In this document: in pieces, positions 33,745-42,904 of the stretch | Numbering within the stretch: the stretch's first letter is position 1 | Layout: each line of letters starts with the position of its first letter | DNA from: an uncultured Phocaeicola sp. | GTDB taxonomy: Bacteria > Bacteroidota > Bacteroidia > Bacteroidales > Bacteroidaceae | Length of the DNA stretch: 64,000 nt | NCBI GenBank assembly: GCA_944320135.1 | Contig: CALUGI010000011.1 | Coordinates: forward strand, 23,466-87,465 | Direction of reading: 5' to 3' | The notes under the pieces: generated by a model | Database searches by the model: none | Told to the model about the DNA's origin: nothing | The model's input: only the letters and a program-made list of their open reading frames with translations | Program-made: the position numbers and the translations under genes

Positions 33745-34902
33745 ATGAACAGCCAGAAACTTCAGGATGAGCTGTCTTTGCGGTTGGGGTGTGAAAGTAA
33801 AGAAGCATCTTGGCTGCTGGAGGCGCTCATGAAAATCATCACGGAGGAATTGCAGGAGGGGAAAGCTGTGGCGTTCCTAAATATCGGCCTTTTTGAGGTG
33901 AGAAAGGAAATGGAGCGGATTGTGATAAACCCGCTTACCGGACAGCGTTTCTTGGAACCTCCCAAATTGAGCCTTCATTTCATAGCCTGCGGTGAGTGTC
34001 CGGAAGAAGACAGAGAGAGGGTTTGCCGGAGGGTAGACTTGAAGGATTTGAGCGTTGCTCTGGCTGAACGGAGGCAAACGGACAAAACGAATGCAGAAAT
34101 GTTTGTCCGTGCGTTCTTCTCCATATTGAACGAGGCTTTATCGACTGACAAATACGTAAAAATAAAAGATTTCGGAACATTCAAACTGATTGGCGCGAGT
34201 GCCGGAAACGGAGTGAAAGGAAAAGTCGTTTTCACTTCGGAGGCTTCGTTGGGCGACATAATCAACAAACCTTTTTCTCAATTCGAGCCTGTGTTGCTGA
34301 AGGACAGCGTACATTTTGACGACCTTCCGGAACCGGAATCGGAAAGGGAATCTGCGCAAAAAACGTTTTCGGAATCCGATGCAACGTTGGACGAAGCAAA
34401 GTCTATAGAAGCAGGACTCCCGACGGAACGCAAACGGCACGTTCCTTTATGGACGGTTGCCTGCATTTTGCTGGCCGGGATATTGATAGGAGGAGGATGC
34501 GTATGGATGTTCATGTCGCCGAAAGTAGCGGATTCTTCCGGAAAGTTGCCGGAAATCGAATCCAATCATGAAGCGGATGTTTGGAAACACGATAGAAAAT
34601 ATGATTCGTTGGAGGCATCCGTCTCGGATGAGCCGCTTCCAAAGGAAATGGAGGAGGAACGCAAGGAACCGGCGGTTCCGGAAAGGGCATTGCCGGACAC
34701 GGTTGAATATGACTTCGGCGTTTCACAAACGTCCCATACGCTTCGTGCAGGAGAATCGCTGGCCAAGATTGCGCAGAAGTTCTACGGCAACAAGAAATTG
34801 TGGCCTTATCTGGCAAGATACAACCGGAAAGCAATCCCGAACCCTGACAATATTCCTATAGGCACAGTCATTCAGATTCCCGTACTCGTTCCTAAAAAAT
34901 AG
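33745..34902 (+). CDS. Membrane protein with two HU-like DNA-binding domains and a LysM domain
   Basis: The 385-residue protein has an unusual order. Residues 1-85 and about 97-187 each resemble an HU/IHF fold: helix pair, then beta-arm region (LNIGLFEVR and IKDFGTFKLIG mark the same position in each). A charged linker leads to one membrane helix at 233-257 preceded by TERKRH, consistent with the N-terminal part being cytoplasmic. After an acidic, Pro/Glu-rich spacer, residues 331-380 form a LysM domain (LRAGESLAKIAQKFYGNKKLW...NPDNIPIGTVIQIP). One end could thus bind DNA and the other peptidoglycan. Family members are recognised in Bacteroides as HU-family proteins, but I know of no demonstrated function. 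Third gene of ftsY-rimO. Confidence 0.85.
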   Translation: MNSQKLQDELSLRLGCESKEASWLLEALMKIITEELQEGKAVAFLNIGLFEVRKEMERIVINPLTGQRFLEPPKLSLHFIACGECPEEDRERVCRRVDLKDLSVALAERRQTDKTNAEMFVRAFFSILNEALSTDKYVKIKDFGTFKLIGASAGNGVKGKVVFTSEASLGDIINKPFSQFEPVLLKDSVHFDDLPEPESERESAQKTFSESDATLDEAKSIEAGLPTERKRHVPLWTVACILLAGILIGGGCVWMFMSPKVADSSGKLPEIESNHEADVWKHDRKYDSLEASVSDEPLPKEMEEERKEPAVPERALPDTVEYDFGVSQTSHTLRAGESLAKIAQKFYGNKKLWPYLARYNRKAIPNPDNIPIGTVIQIPVLVPKK

Positions 34903-34948
34903 TCCGAAGAATCTTTATCATGTTCCATTTTTCCGCTTCCAAACTCAC

Positions 34949-34970
34949 CGGGCGAAGTGAAGTTCGCCCG
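34949..34970 (+). terminator. Terminator of ftsY-rimO-HU/LysM
   Basis: CGGGCGAA-GTGAAG-TTCGCCCG is a perfect 8-bp stem followed by a loose AATTTAATTTTCTTT tract. Confidence 0.75.
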
Positions 34971-35041
34971 CCAATTTAATTTTCTTTAGTTGAATAAGGC
35001 TTAAAAGCCGACTGCCGTCTGTATTTTTTAATAAACATTTG

Positions 35042-35072
35042 TTGCCTCTGTTAATGGAATGCCGTAATTTTG
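35042..35072 (+). promoter_or_regulatory. Promoter of the bat operon
   Basis: TTG at 35042-35044, 20 nt, TAATTTTG at 35065-35072, about 75 nt before the moxR ATG. No other promoter of this quality was seen down to batE. Confidence 0.75.
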
Positions 35073-35146
35073 GGTGCTCAATCGAAAGAGAGAGCGAGAA
35101 AGCGACTTTATAGTGACAAAATGAAAACTAAATAAGAAGAAAAACT

Positions 35147-36142
35147 ATGGCTGAAGCTATTGACATTCGTGAATTGAATGAACGTATAGAACGCGAAAGC
35201 GCGTTTGTGACGAACCTGATTACAGGTATGGATCAGGTGATTGTGGGACAGAAACATCTGGTTGAATCGCTGCTGATCGGTTTGCTGTCCGACGGGCACA
35301 TTTTGCTGGAAGGTGTTCCGGGACTTGCAAAAACTTTGGCAATCAAAACATTGGCTTCTTTAATCAATTCAAAATACAGCCGTGTGCAGTTTACCCCTGA
35401 TTTGTTGCCGGCCGATATTGTCGGTACGATGATATACAGTCAGAAAGACGAACGGTTTGTGGCCAACAAGGGGCCTATCTTCGCCAACTTCGTGCTGGCG
35501 GACGAAATCAACCGTGCCCCGGCAAAAGTGCAGAGCGCATTGCTTGAAGCCATGCAGGAACGCCAGGTGACGTTGGGGAAAGAGACGTTCGACCTTCCGA
35601 AGCCTTTCTTGGTCATGGCGACGCAGAACCCGATAGAGCAGGAGGGCACGTACCCGCTGCCGGAAGCCCAAGTGGACCGTTTCATGCTGAAAGTAGTGAT
35701 TGACTATCCGAAACTGGAAGAAGAAAAGAAGATTATCCGCCAAAACATTTCGGGCGAAAAAGCGGAGGTGCGGCCGATTGTCAAGACCGACGACATCCTT
35801 GAAGCCCGCAAGATTGTGCGCATGGTTTATCTCGACGAGAAGATTGAGCAATATATTGCGGACATCGTATTCGCAACCCGCTATCCGGAGAAATATGATT
35901 TGAAGGACTTGAAAGGACTGATCGGCTTCGGAGGTTCTCCGCGTGCGTCTATCAATCTGGCATTGGCGGCCCGCAGTTATGCGTTTGTCAAGCGTCGGGG
36001 ATACGTGATACCTGAAGACGTGCGTGCAGTGGCTCACGACGTGCTCCGCCACCGTATCGGACTCACTTACGAGGCGGAAGCGACCAACGTTACGTCCGAC
36101 GAAATCGTCAGCAAGATACTGAACAAGGTGGAAGTGCCTTAA
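35147..36142 (+). CDS. MoxR-family AAA+ ATPase
   Basis: The 331-residue ATPase shows Walker A GVPGLAKT, Walker B VLADEINRAPAKVQ, and sensor 1 ATQNPIEQEGTYPLPEAQ. MoxR proteins act as chaperones that mature or remodel partner proteins, typically von Willebrand A proteins encoded next door, as here with DUF58, BatA and BatB. First gene of the aerotolerance operon; the following gene starts about 115 bp downstream. Confidence 0.94.
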   Translation: MAEAIDIRELNERIERESAFVTNLITGMDQVIVGQKHLVESLLIGLLSDGHILLEGVPGLAKTLAIKTLASLINSKYSRVQFTPDLLPADIVGTMIYSQKDERFVANKGPIFANFVLADEINRAPAKVQSALLEAMQERQVTLGKETFDLPKPFLVMATQNPIEQEGTYPLPEAQVDRFMLKVVIDYPKLEEEKKIIRQNISGEKAEVRPIVKTDDILEARKIVRMVYLDEKIEQYIADIVFATRYPEKYDLKDLKGLIGFGGSPRASINLALAARSYAFVKRRGYVIPEDVRAVAHDVLRHRIGLTYEAEATNVTSDEIVSKILNKVEVP

Positions 36143-36256
36143 GCGGCGCGAAAGAAAGTTTCCGGCGAGATTCCGGAACAAATTCCGCGACAGAAGGAAA
36201 AACTCCCGCCGCGAAAAGAAGCTGTATGAATTTCTCAAACATTAATGCCAAGAAGA

Positions 36257-37126
36257 ATGGAGACAAGTGAACTATTGAAGCGGGTCCGACGGATTGAAAT
36301 CAAGACTCGCGGGCTTTCGAGCAATATTTTTGCCGGGCAATACCATTCCGCCTTCAAGGGGAGGGGTATGGCCTTTTCGGAGGTGCGCGAATACCAGTAC
36401 GGCGACGACATCCGCGATATAGACTGGAACGTGACAGCCCGCTTTGACAAGCCATTCGTGAAGGTGTTCGAGGAAGAGCGCGAACTCACCGTCATGCTGC
36501 TGGTCGACGTGTCGAACAGTCTGGATTTCGGTACGGCCGTGCAGATGAAAAAAGATATGGTGACCGAAATAGCCGCTACAATCGCTTTTTCGGCCATCCA
36601 GAACAACGACAAAATCGGAGTGGTATTCTTCTCCGACCGGATAGAAAAATTCATCCCTCCGAAGAAGGGGCGCAAACATATCCTCTACATCATCCGCGAA
36701 CTGCTTGACTTCCACCCGCAGAGCACGCGAACCAACGTGCAGTGTGCGGTGGAATATCTGACAAACGTGCTGAAAAAACGTTGTACGGCGTTCGTGCTGA
36801 GCGACTTCATCGACAGCCACGATTTCCGGAACGCTTTGACGATAGCCAACCGCAAGCACGATGTGGTGGCTATTCAGGTGTATGACAGACGTATGGAAGA
36901 CCTTCCGGACGTAGGGCTGATGCGAGTGCGCGATGCGGAAACGGGGCATGAGCAGTGGATTGACACTTCTTCAAAAGCGTTGCGCAACGCACATCACGCA
37001 TGGTGGACGGAACGCCAGCGGCTGCTGAGCGAAACCTTCACTCACAGCAACGTCGATTCGGTTTCCGTGCGCACCGACCAGGATTATGTGAAGGCTTTGC
37101 TGAATTTATTTGCTAAACGAAACTGA
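36257..37126 (+). CDS. DUF58 protein of the bat operon
   Basis: About 289 residues beginning METSELLKRVRRIEIKTRGLSSNIFAGQ; the ATG at 36245, four codons earlier, is an alternative. The DUF58 signature GRGMAFSEVREYQYGDDIRDIDWNVTARFDKPFVKVFEEERE is clear, and the second half has a von Willebrand A-like fold (LLVDVSNSLDFG resembles a MIDAS motif DxSxS). Partner of MoxR in many genomes. Precise role in oxygen or stress tolerance is not defined. Confidence 0.92.
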   Translation: METSELLKRVRRIEIKTRGLSSNIFAGQYHSAFKGRGMAFSEVREYQYGDDIRDIDWNVTARFDKPFVKVFEEERELTVMLLVDVSNSLDFGTAVQMKKDMVTEIAATIAFSAIQNNDKIGVVFFSDRIEKFIPPKKGRKHILYIIRELLDFHPQSTRTNVQCAVEYLTNVLKKRCTAFVLSDFIDSHDFRNALTIANRKHDVVAIQVYDRRMEDLPDVGLMRVRDAETGHEQWIDTSSKALRNAHHAWWTERQRLLSETFTHSNVDSVSVRTDQDYVKALLNLFAKRN

Positions 37127-37130
37127 CAAA

Positions 37131-38234
37131 ATGAAACGCACCTTATTATTATATTATGGCAGAAGGCTGTTGGGGGCTGTGGGATTCGCGGCATTGCTGG
37201 CCGCAGCGTCTCCGGCGAAAGCCCAGGTGACGGTGGAAGCAACCATCGACTCCCTGCAGCTGCTCATAGGCGAACAGACCAAAATCAAGTTGCAGGTAAG
37301 CATGGATGCCGGCCAGAAATTCCGCTTGCCGCAACTGAGAGACACGATAGTGAGGGGAGTGGAAGTGCTCGACGTGGCGAAACCCGACACGCAGCTGCTG
37401 AACGAAAACAAACGCTGGTTAGTGTCGCAGGAATATACCGTCACCTCGTTCGACTCTGCTTTGTATTACATTCCTCCTTTCCAAGTGACGGTCGGCGACA
37501 AAGAATACCGTTCGGAAGCGTTGGCTCTGAAGGTCTACTCCGTCCCGGTAGACACGCTCCATCCCGACCAATTTTTCGGGCCGAAAACCGTCCACGAAGT
37601 GCCTCTGACATGGGACGATGTGGCTCCGATGGCCTACACCGCTTTTCTTCTGCTGCTCGCAGGCGGACTTATGGCGTTCCTCGTCATCCGCTACCGCGAC
37701 AACAAGCCTATTATACGGATTATCAAAATCGAGCCGAAACTGCCCCCCCATCTGGCAGCGATGAAGAAGATAGAAACCATCAAGGCCGACAAGAATTACC
37801 GGAAAGAAGATCCGAAACAGTATTATACGGAACTGACCGACGTTATCCGTACATATATAAAGGAACGGTTCGGATTCAACGCAATGGAAATGACCTCGTC
37901 TGAAATCATCGCCCGTTTGCAGGAAGATAAGGACCAGGCTTCCGTCAACGACCTGAAAGAGTTGTTCGCTACAGCCGATCTGGTGAAATTTGCCAAGCAT
38001 TCGCCGCTCATCAACGAAAACGACATGAACTTGGTTACGGCTATCGACTTCATCAACCAGACGAAGATAGAGGAAACGCCCGACAAGAAAGAAGGGCCGA
38101 AAGAAATAAAAGTAGAGGAAAAACGCTCGAAGCAGGGACGCATCGTCTTGTTGTGCAGCATCGCCGTCACAGGCATTGCGGCGGCAGCGGCGCTTTTCCT
38201 GACAATCCGCCATATAGTCGACCTTTTCTTTTGA
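37131..38234 (+). CDS. Bat-operon membrane protein of unknown function
   Basis: A 367-residue protein starting MKRTLLLYYGRR. A signal-peptide-like N terminus ends near AKAQ. An extracytoplasmic domain (about 35-165) follows, then a membrane helix around FLLLLAGGLMAFLVIRY, a charged cytoplasmic segment with NYRKEDPKQYYTELTDVIRTYIKERF, and a second helix at the extreme C terminus. This layout resembles a smaller BatD. It is the gene regularly found between DUF58 and batA in Bacteroidetes. The reading beginning at 37110 overlaps the DUF58 stop and was not preferred. Confidence 0.8.
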   Translation: MKRTLLLYYGRRLLGAVGFAALLAAASPAKAQVTVEATIDSLQLLIGEQTKIKLQVSMDAGQKFRLPQLRDTIVRGVEVLDVAKPDTQLLNENKRWLVSQEYTVTSFDSALYYIPPFQVTVGDKEYRSEALALKVYSVPVDTLHPDQFFGPKTVHEVPLTWDDVAPMAYTAFLLLLAGGLMAFLVIRYRDNKPIIRIIKIEPKLPPHLAAMKKIETIKADKNYRKEDPKQYYTELTDVIRTYIKERFGFNAMEMTSSEIIARLQEDKDQASVNDLKELFATADLVKFAKHSPLINENDMNLVTAIDFINQTKIEETPDKKEGPKEIKVEEKRSKQGRIVLLCSIAVTGIAAAAALFLTIRHIVDLFF

Positions 38235-38252
38235 TTAAAACAGAATGGAGTT

Positions 38253-39251
38253 ATGATTTTTGCGAATATAGAATATTTGTTCCTGCTCTTGCTGCTGATA
38301 CCGTACATCGTGTGGTACGTGATGCAGCACAGGAAAGCGGAGCCGGCTATGCAGGTATCCACGACGTGGATGTATGCGAAAGCTCCAAAAAGCTGGAAAA
38401 TATACTTGATACATGCGCCGTTCGTGTTGCGCACGGCTGCTTTCGTGATGATTGTGCTGGTTTTGGCGCGCCCGCAAACCACCGACAACTGGCAAAACAC
38501 GGAGATTGAAGGCATCGACATCATGCTGGCTGTCGACGTTTCGACCAGCATGTTGGCCGAAGACCTGAAGCCGAACCGCATCGAAGCAGCCAAGGACGTG
38601 GCGGCAGAGTTCATCAACGGCCGCCCGAACGACAACATCGGTCTGACAATCTTCGCGGGAGAGGCTTTCACGCAGTGCCCGCTCACCATCGATCATGGAG
38701 TGCTGCTGAACCTTTTCAAAAGCGTCAACTGCGAAATGGCCCAACGCGGCCTGATTGACGACGGCACGGCCATCGGCATGGGATTGGCCAATGCCGTGAG
38801 CCGCCTGAAGGAGAGCAAGGCCAAATCGAAAGTAGTGATTCTCCTTACGGACGGAGTGAACAACCGTGGAGACATATCTCCGCTGACGGCGGCGGAAATC
38901 GCCAAGCAGTTCGGCGTGCGCGTGTATACCATCGGGGTGGGCACCAACGGAACCGCACCCTATCCGATGCCGACTTATGCGGGCATACAATATGTGCAAA
39001 TGCCGGTAGAGATAGACGAGACGGTGTTGGCGCAGATTGCGGGTACAACCGAAGGGAACTATTTCCGGGCCACAAGCAACAGCAAACTGAAAGAAGTCTA
39101 TCAGGAAATAGACAAGCTGGAGAAAACGAAACTGAACGTAAAAGAGTTCAGCAAGCGTGAAGAAGCGTATCATGTATTCGCGCTGGCGGCATTCCTTTGC
39201 ATCCTGCTTGAAATCGTCTTGCGCAACACTATTTTGAAGAAAATACCCTAA
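38253..39251 (+). CDS. batA: BatA, von Willebrand A membrane protein
   Basis: The 332-residue protein has two N-terminal membrane helices, a VWA domain with a complete MIDAS start AVDVSTSMLAEDL and LTDGVNNRGD, and a C-terminal helix (FALAAFLCILLEIVL). The VWA domain faces the periplasm by this topology. It belongs to the aerotolerance operon first described in Bacteroides fragilis; its proteins are thought to work as a complex with MoxR. It ends 13 bp before batB. Confidence 0.92.
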   Translation: MIFANIEYLFLLLLLIPYIVWYVMQHRKAEPAMQVSTTWMYAKAPKSWKIYLIHAPFVLRTAAFVMIVLVLARPQTTDNWQNTEIEGIDIMLAVDVSTSMLAEDLKPNRIEAAKDVAAEFINGRPNDNIGLTIFAGEAFTQCPLTIDHGVLLNLFKSVNCEMAQRGLIDDGTAIGMGLANAVSRLKESKAKSKVVILLTDGVNNRGDISPLTAAEIAKQFGVRVYTIGVGTNGTAPYPMPTYAGIQYVQMPVEIDETVLAQIAGTTEGNYFRATSNSKLKEVYQEIDKLEKTKLNVKEFSKREEAYHVFALAAFLCILLEIVLRNTILKKIP

Positions 39252-39264
39252 AAGTAAGTAAATC

Positions 39265-40290
39265 ATGTTTCGATTTGGAGAACCCCTATATTTGTATCTG
39301 CTTGTCGCCGTTCCAATATTGGCGATATTCTATTTCTATTCCAACTATCGCCGCAGGAAAAAGCTGCGCAAATATGGCGACATGGAGCTGTTGCGGCTTT
39401 TGATGCCCGAAGTGTCGAAGTACCGTCCGGACGTGAAGTTCTGGCTGACGCTTGTCGCCCTCGTGACAGTGGTTTTCATGCTGGCTCAACCGCAGTTCGG
39501 GTCTAAAATGGAAACGGTGAAACGGCAGGGGATAGAAACGGTCGTGGCGTTGGACATCTCAAACTCCATGCTGGCGCAAGACGTTGCTCCGAGCCGTCTG
39601 GACAAATCGAAAAAGTTGATATCGCGTCTGGTGGAAACGTTCAACAACGACAAGGTGGCGATGATTGTGTTTGCCGGAGAAGCGTTTACGCAGCTCCCTA
39701 TCACCAGCGACTATGTTTCGGCAAAGATGTTCTTGGAGACCATCAGCCCTTCATTGATTTCCACACAAGGGACGGATATCCGCGCAGCCATCGACCTTGC
39801 CATGAAAAGTTTTACTCCCAACGAAGGGGTAGGACGAGCCATCGTGCTGATAACCGACGGAGAGAACCATGAAGGCGGAGCGATTGAAGCGGCGCAGGAG
39901 GCGGCTAAAAAGGGAGTTCATGTGTTTGTGTTGGGAGTAGGCTCCCCCGACGGGTCGCCGATTCCGGCAGAAGGAAGCAACGAGTTTCGCCGTGACAAAG
40001 ACGGCAATGTGGTTGTTACCCGCCTGAACGAAGAAATGTGCCGGGAGATTGCGCGTGCAGGAAGCGGAATGTATGTGAGGGTGGACAACACGAACAATGC
40101 GGAAAGGGCTTTGAATGCGGAGATAAACAAGCTGGCAAAAGCGGATGTAGAAACGCAAGTCTTTACGGAGTTTAACGAACAATTTCAAGTGTTGGCTTGG
40201 CTGGCATTGATTTTGCTGGCAATTGAAGTGATGGTTCTGAACCGCAAGAATCCGCTTTTCAAGAATGTGAAACTCTTTAAACAGAACTAA
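39265..40290 (+). CDS. batB: BatB, von Willebrand A membrane protein
   Basis: A 341-residue paralogue of BatA with the same layout: two N-terminal helices, MIDAS start ALDISNSMLAQDVAPSRLDKSK, ITDGENHEGG, and a C-terminal membrane helix (WLALILLAIEVMVL). BatA and BatB arose by duplication and are usually encoded together. BatC begins right after its stop. Confidence 0.92.
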   Translation: MFRFGEPLYLYLLVAVPILAIFYFYSNYRRRKKLRKYGDMELLRLLMPEVSKYRPDVKFWLTLVALVTVVFMLAQPQFGSKMETVKRQGIETVVALDISNSMLAQDVAPSRLDKSKKLISRLVETFNNDKVAMIVFAGEAFTQLPITSDYVSAKMFLETISPSLISTQGTDIRAAIDLAMKSFTPNEGVGRAIVLITDGENHEGGAIEAAQEAAKKGVHVFVLGVGSPDGSPIPAEGSNEFRRDKDGNVVVTRLNEEMCREIARAGSGMYVRVDNTNNAERALNAEINKLAKADVETQVFTEFNEQFQVLAWLALILLAIEVMVLNRKNPLFKNVKLFKQN

Positions 40291-40291
40291 G

Positions 40292-40990
40292 ATGAGTGGG
40301 AAAAGATATATTTTGCTCGTTTTGTGCGGATGGATGTTTGCCGTTTCGCACGCCCAGAAAACCGACCGCGACTATTTGCGGAGCGGAAACAAGCTGTTTG
40401 GCGACAGTCTGTTCGTCAAGGCGGAAGTGGATTACCGCAAAGCTCTGGAGAAAAATCCCCAATCGGCTGATGCGATGTATAATCTAGGCAACGCACTCAT
40501 GATGCAGCAAAAGGCAAAAGAAGCGATGGAGCAATTTGAGGCAGCATCGAAAGTGGAAAAGAATAAGGACAAATTGTCGCACATCTATCACAACATGGGG
40601 GTTATTCTGCAATCGTCCAAGCAGCTCCCTCAATGTATAGAAGCCTATAAAGAAGCCTTGCGGAACAATCCGCACGATGACGAAACCCGTTATAACTTGG
40701 CCTTGGCGCAAAAACAGTTGAAAGACCAGCAGCAACAACAGCAACAGAATCAGCAGAACCAAGACAAGGAACAGCAAAAGCAGGAACAGAAACAGGAAGA
40801 CAAGCAGCAAGACAAAGACCGGCAAGAGCAGAACCAGCAGCAAAACCAACAGCAGCAAAACCAAAACCAGATGTCGAAGGAAAATGCCGAACAGTTGCTC
40901 AATGCTGTAATGCAAGACGAGAAGGACGTACAGGACAAAGTAAAGAAGCAGCTCCAGATGCAAGGACGCAAACTGGAAAAAGACTGGTAA
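40292..40990 (+). CDS. batC: BatC, exported TPR protein with Gln-rich tail
   Basis: The 232-residue protein has a signal peptide (ILLVLCGWMFAVSHAQ), three TPR repeats (about 40-145; NPQSADAMYNLGNALM and NPHDDETRYNLALAQ are typical), then a 50-residue segment of almost only Gln, Asn, Lys, Asp and Glu (about 147-195) before a charged helix. The low-complexity segment is coded largely by CAG/CAA/AAC and could vary in length between strains. A scaffold for the periplasmic side of the Bat complex is the likely role. Confidence 0.9.
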   Translation: MSGKRYILLVLCGWMFAVSHAQKTDRDYLRSGNKLFGDSLFVKAEVDYRKALEKNPQSADAMYNLGNALMMQQKAKEAMEQFEAASKVEKNKDKLSHIYHNMGVILQSSKQLPQCIEAYKEALRNNPHDDETRYNLALAQKQLKDQQQQQQQNQQNQDKEQQKQEQKQEDKQQDKDRQEQNQQQNQQQQNQNQMSKENAEQLLNAVMQDEKDVQDKVKKQLQMQGRKLEKDW

Positions 40991-41058
40991 TGCCATCAAG
41001 AAACGTAGGCGTTGCGAACAGGAACGATTGAATTTGAAAACAATAAATGCAAATGATA

Positions 41059-42888
41059 ATGAGAAAGTTTTTTTTCTTAGTGCTGATGGCGGCTGTCGCC
41101 CTGCGCATTGCAGCGGCGGAACAGGTGCGGCTTACGGCTGACGCGCCCGACGTGGTGGTCAGCGGCGACCAGTTCAGACTGGTATTCACCGTCAACTCTC
41201 AAGATATAAAGGATTTCAGGGCACCGTCCGTGTCGGGGTTCGATGTACTCATGGGACCCAGCCGCTCCCAGCAAAGAAGTGTCCAAATCATCAACGGGAA
41301 ACGTATGTCAAACAGTTCTACTGCTTTTACTTATATCCTGATGGCCGGGAAAGAAGGCACTTACACCATTCCGGCAGCCAGTGTGGAAGTGAACGGCAAG
41401 AAAGTGTTCTCGGAAGCTATCCAGATAAAGGTGCTCCCCCCCGACAATGCGGGCAACAGCGCAGGCAGCGGGGGAAGCGGTTCTTCATCGTCTTCGCGCA
41501 GTCAGGTAGCGGGAAGCCGCATTACGAACGAAGACCTCTTCATCACAGCAACAGCGAGCAAGACGACAGTGCATGAACAGGAAGCCATATTGCTGACCTA
41601 CAAGGTATACACATTGGTCAACCTGCGCCAGCTGTATGGCAAGATGCCTGATTTGAAAGGATTCCATACGCAAGAAGTGGAACTTCCGCAGCAGAAAACT
41701 TTTTCGCTGGAGCACTATAAAGGACGCAACTACAACACAACGGTATGGAGCCAGTATGTGCTGTTCCCGCAACAGACAGGAAAACTGGAAATCCCGTCAA
41801 TTACATTTGAAGGGGTGGTGGCTCAACAGACTATTTCAGATGACCCGTTCGACGCTTTCTTCAACGGAGGAGGATATATCGAAGTAAAGAAAAAGATTGT
41901 CACTCCGAAGGTGACAATCAACGTGGCTCCGCTTCCCTCCAAACCGGCGGGATTCTCAGGTGCTGTCGGCGACTTCAAACTGACATCTTCCATCAACTCG
42001 ACGGACGTGAAGACGAATGACGCTGTCACTGTCAAGTTAGTGCTGTCGGGAACAGGCAACATGAAGCTGGTCAGTGTGCCGGAAATCAGTTTTCCGCAGG
42101 ATTTTGAAGTGTACGACCCCAAAACGACAGACAATACCAAGCTGACTGCCTCCGGACTGAGCGGCTCGAAAACGTTCGAATATTTGGTTATTCCGCGACA
42201 TGCCGGGGAGTTTAAGATTCCAGCCGTTGAATTTACTTATTTCGACTTGAAGTCTGACAGTTACAAAACCTTGAAGACGGAAGAATACACCGTCAACGTG
42301 GCGAAAGGGAAAGGCAATGCAGAACAGGTCATATCTGACTTTACCAATAAAGAAAGCGTAAAATTGCTGGCGAAAGACATCCGCTTTATCAAGTTGGGCG
42401 ACACCTCTGCCAGACCGAAAGGAATGTTCTTCTTCGGCACGTTTGCTTATTGGCTGTGGTATTTGGTTCCTCTCGCTTTGTTTGTCGCTTTTGTCATCAT
42501 CTGCCGCAAGCAAGCCAAAGAAAATGCGAATGTGGCGAAAATGAAAACCAGAAAAGCCAACAAGGTAGCGGCAAGACGCATGAAGCAGGCGGGAAAACTG
42601 TTGGCAGAGAACAAGAAAAACGAATTCTATGATGAAGTGCTGAAAGCATTGTGGGGATATATCAGCGACAAGCTGAGCATTCCCGTTTCCCAATTGTCAA
42701 AAGACAATATTGAAATGAAGCTGTCGGGTTACGGAGTGTCTGAAAATCTGGTAAAAGAATTTATCGATACGCTGAACGAATGCGAGTTCGCGCGATACGC
42801 TCCGGGCAACGAAAACGAAGCTATGGACAAAGTATACCATGCGGCAGTCGGCATAATCAGCAAAATGGAAAACAGTATCAAACACTAA
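41059..42888 (+). CDS. batD: BatD, large exported Bat protein
   Basis: About 609 residues from MRKFFFLVLMAAVALRIAAAEQ; an ATG at 41047, four codons earlier, is equally in frame. A cleavable signal peptide is followed by a beta-rich oxygen-tolerance domain (BatD family) with a Gly/Ser linker near 135-155. A single membrane helix (YLVPLALFVAFVIIC, near 475) and a cytoplasmic helical tail complete it. It probably spans the inner membrane as the core partner of BatA/B. Confidence 0.92.
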   Translation: MRKFFFLVLMAAVALRIAAAEQVRLTADAPDVVVSGDQFRLVFTVNSQDIKDFRAPSVSGFDVLMGPSRSQQRSVQIINGKRMSNSSTAFTYILMAGKEGTYTIPAASVEVNGKKVFSEAIQIKVLPPDNAGNSAGSGGSGSSSSSRSQVAGSRITNEDLFITATASKTTVHEQEAILLTYKVYTLVNLRQLYGKMPDLKGFHTQEVELPQQKTFSLEHYKGRNYNTTVWSQYVLFPQQTGKLEIPSITFEGVVAQQTISDDPFDAFFNGGGYIEVKKKIVTPKVTINVAPLPSKPAGFSGAVGDFKLTSSINSTDVKTNDAVTVKLVLSGTGNMKLVSVPEISFPQDFEVYDPKTTDNTKLTASGLSGSKTFEYLVIPRHAGEFKIPAVEFTYFDLKSDSYKTLKTEEYTVNVAKGKGNAEQVISDFTNKESVKLLAKDIRFIKLGDTSARPKGMFFFGTFAYWLWYLVPLALFVAFVIICRKQAKENANVAKMKTRKANKVAARRMKQAGKLLAENKKNEFYDEVLKALWGYISDKLSIPVSQLSKDNIEMKLSGYGVSENLVKEFIDTLNECEFARYAPGNENEAMDKVYHAAVGIISKMENSIKH

Positions 42889-42904
42889 AACGGGTAGGAG
42901 AGCA

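Noticed and set aside
40729-40880. CAG/CAA-rich run considered as tandem repeat or CRISPR-like array
   Set aside because: It is an in-frame Gln/Asn-rich segment of BatC with no regular unit or spacers. No CRISPR array was seen anywhere.
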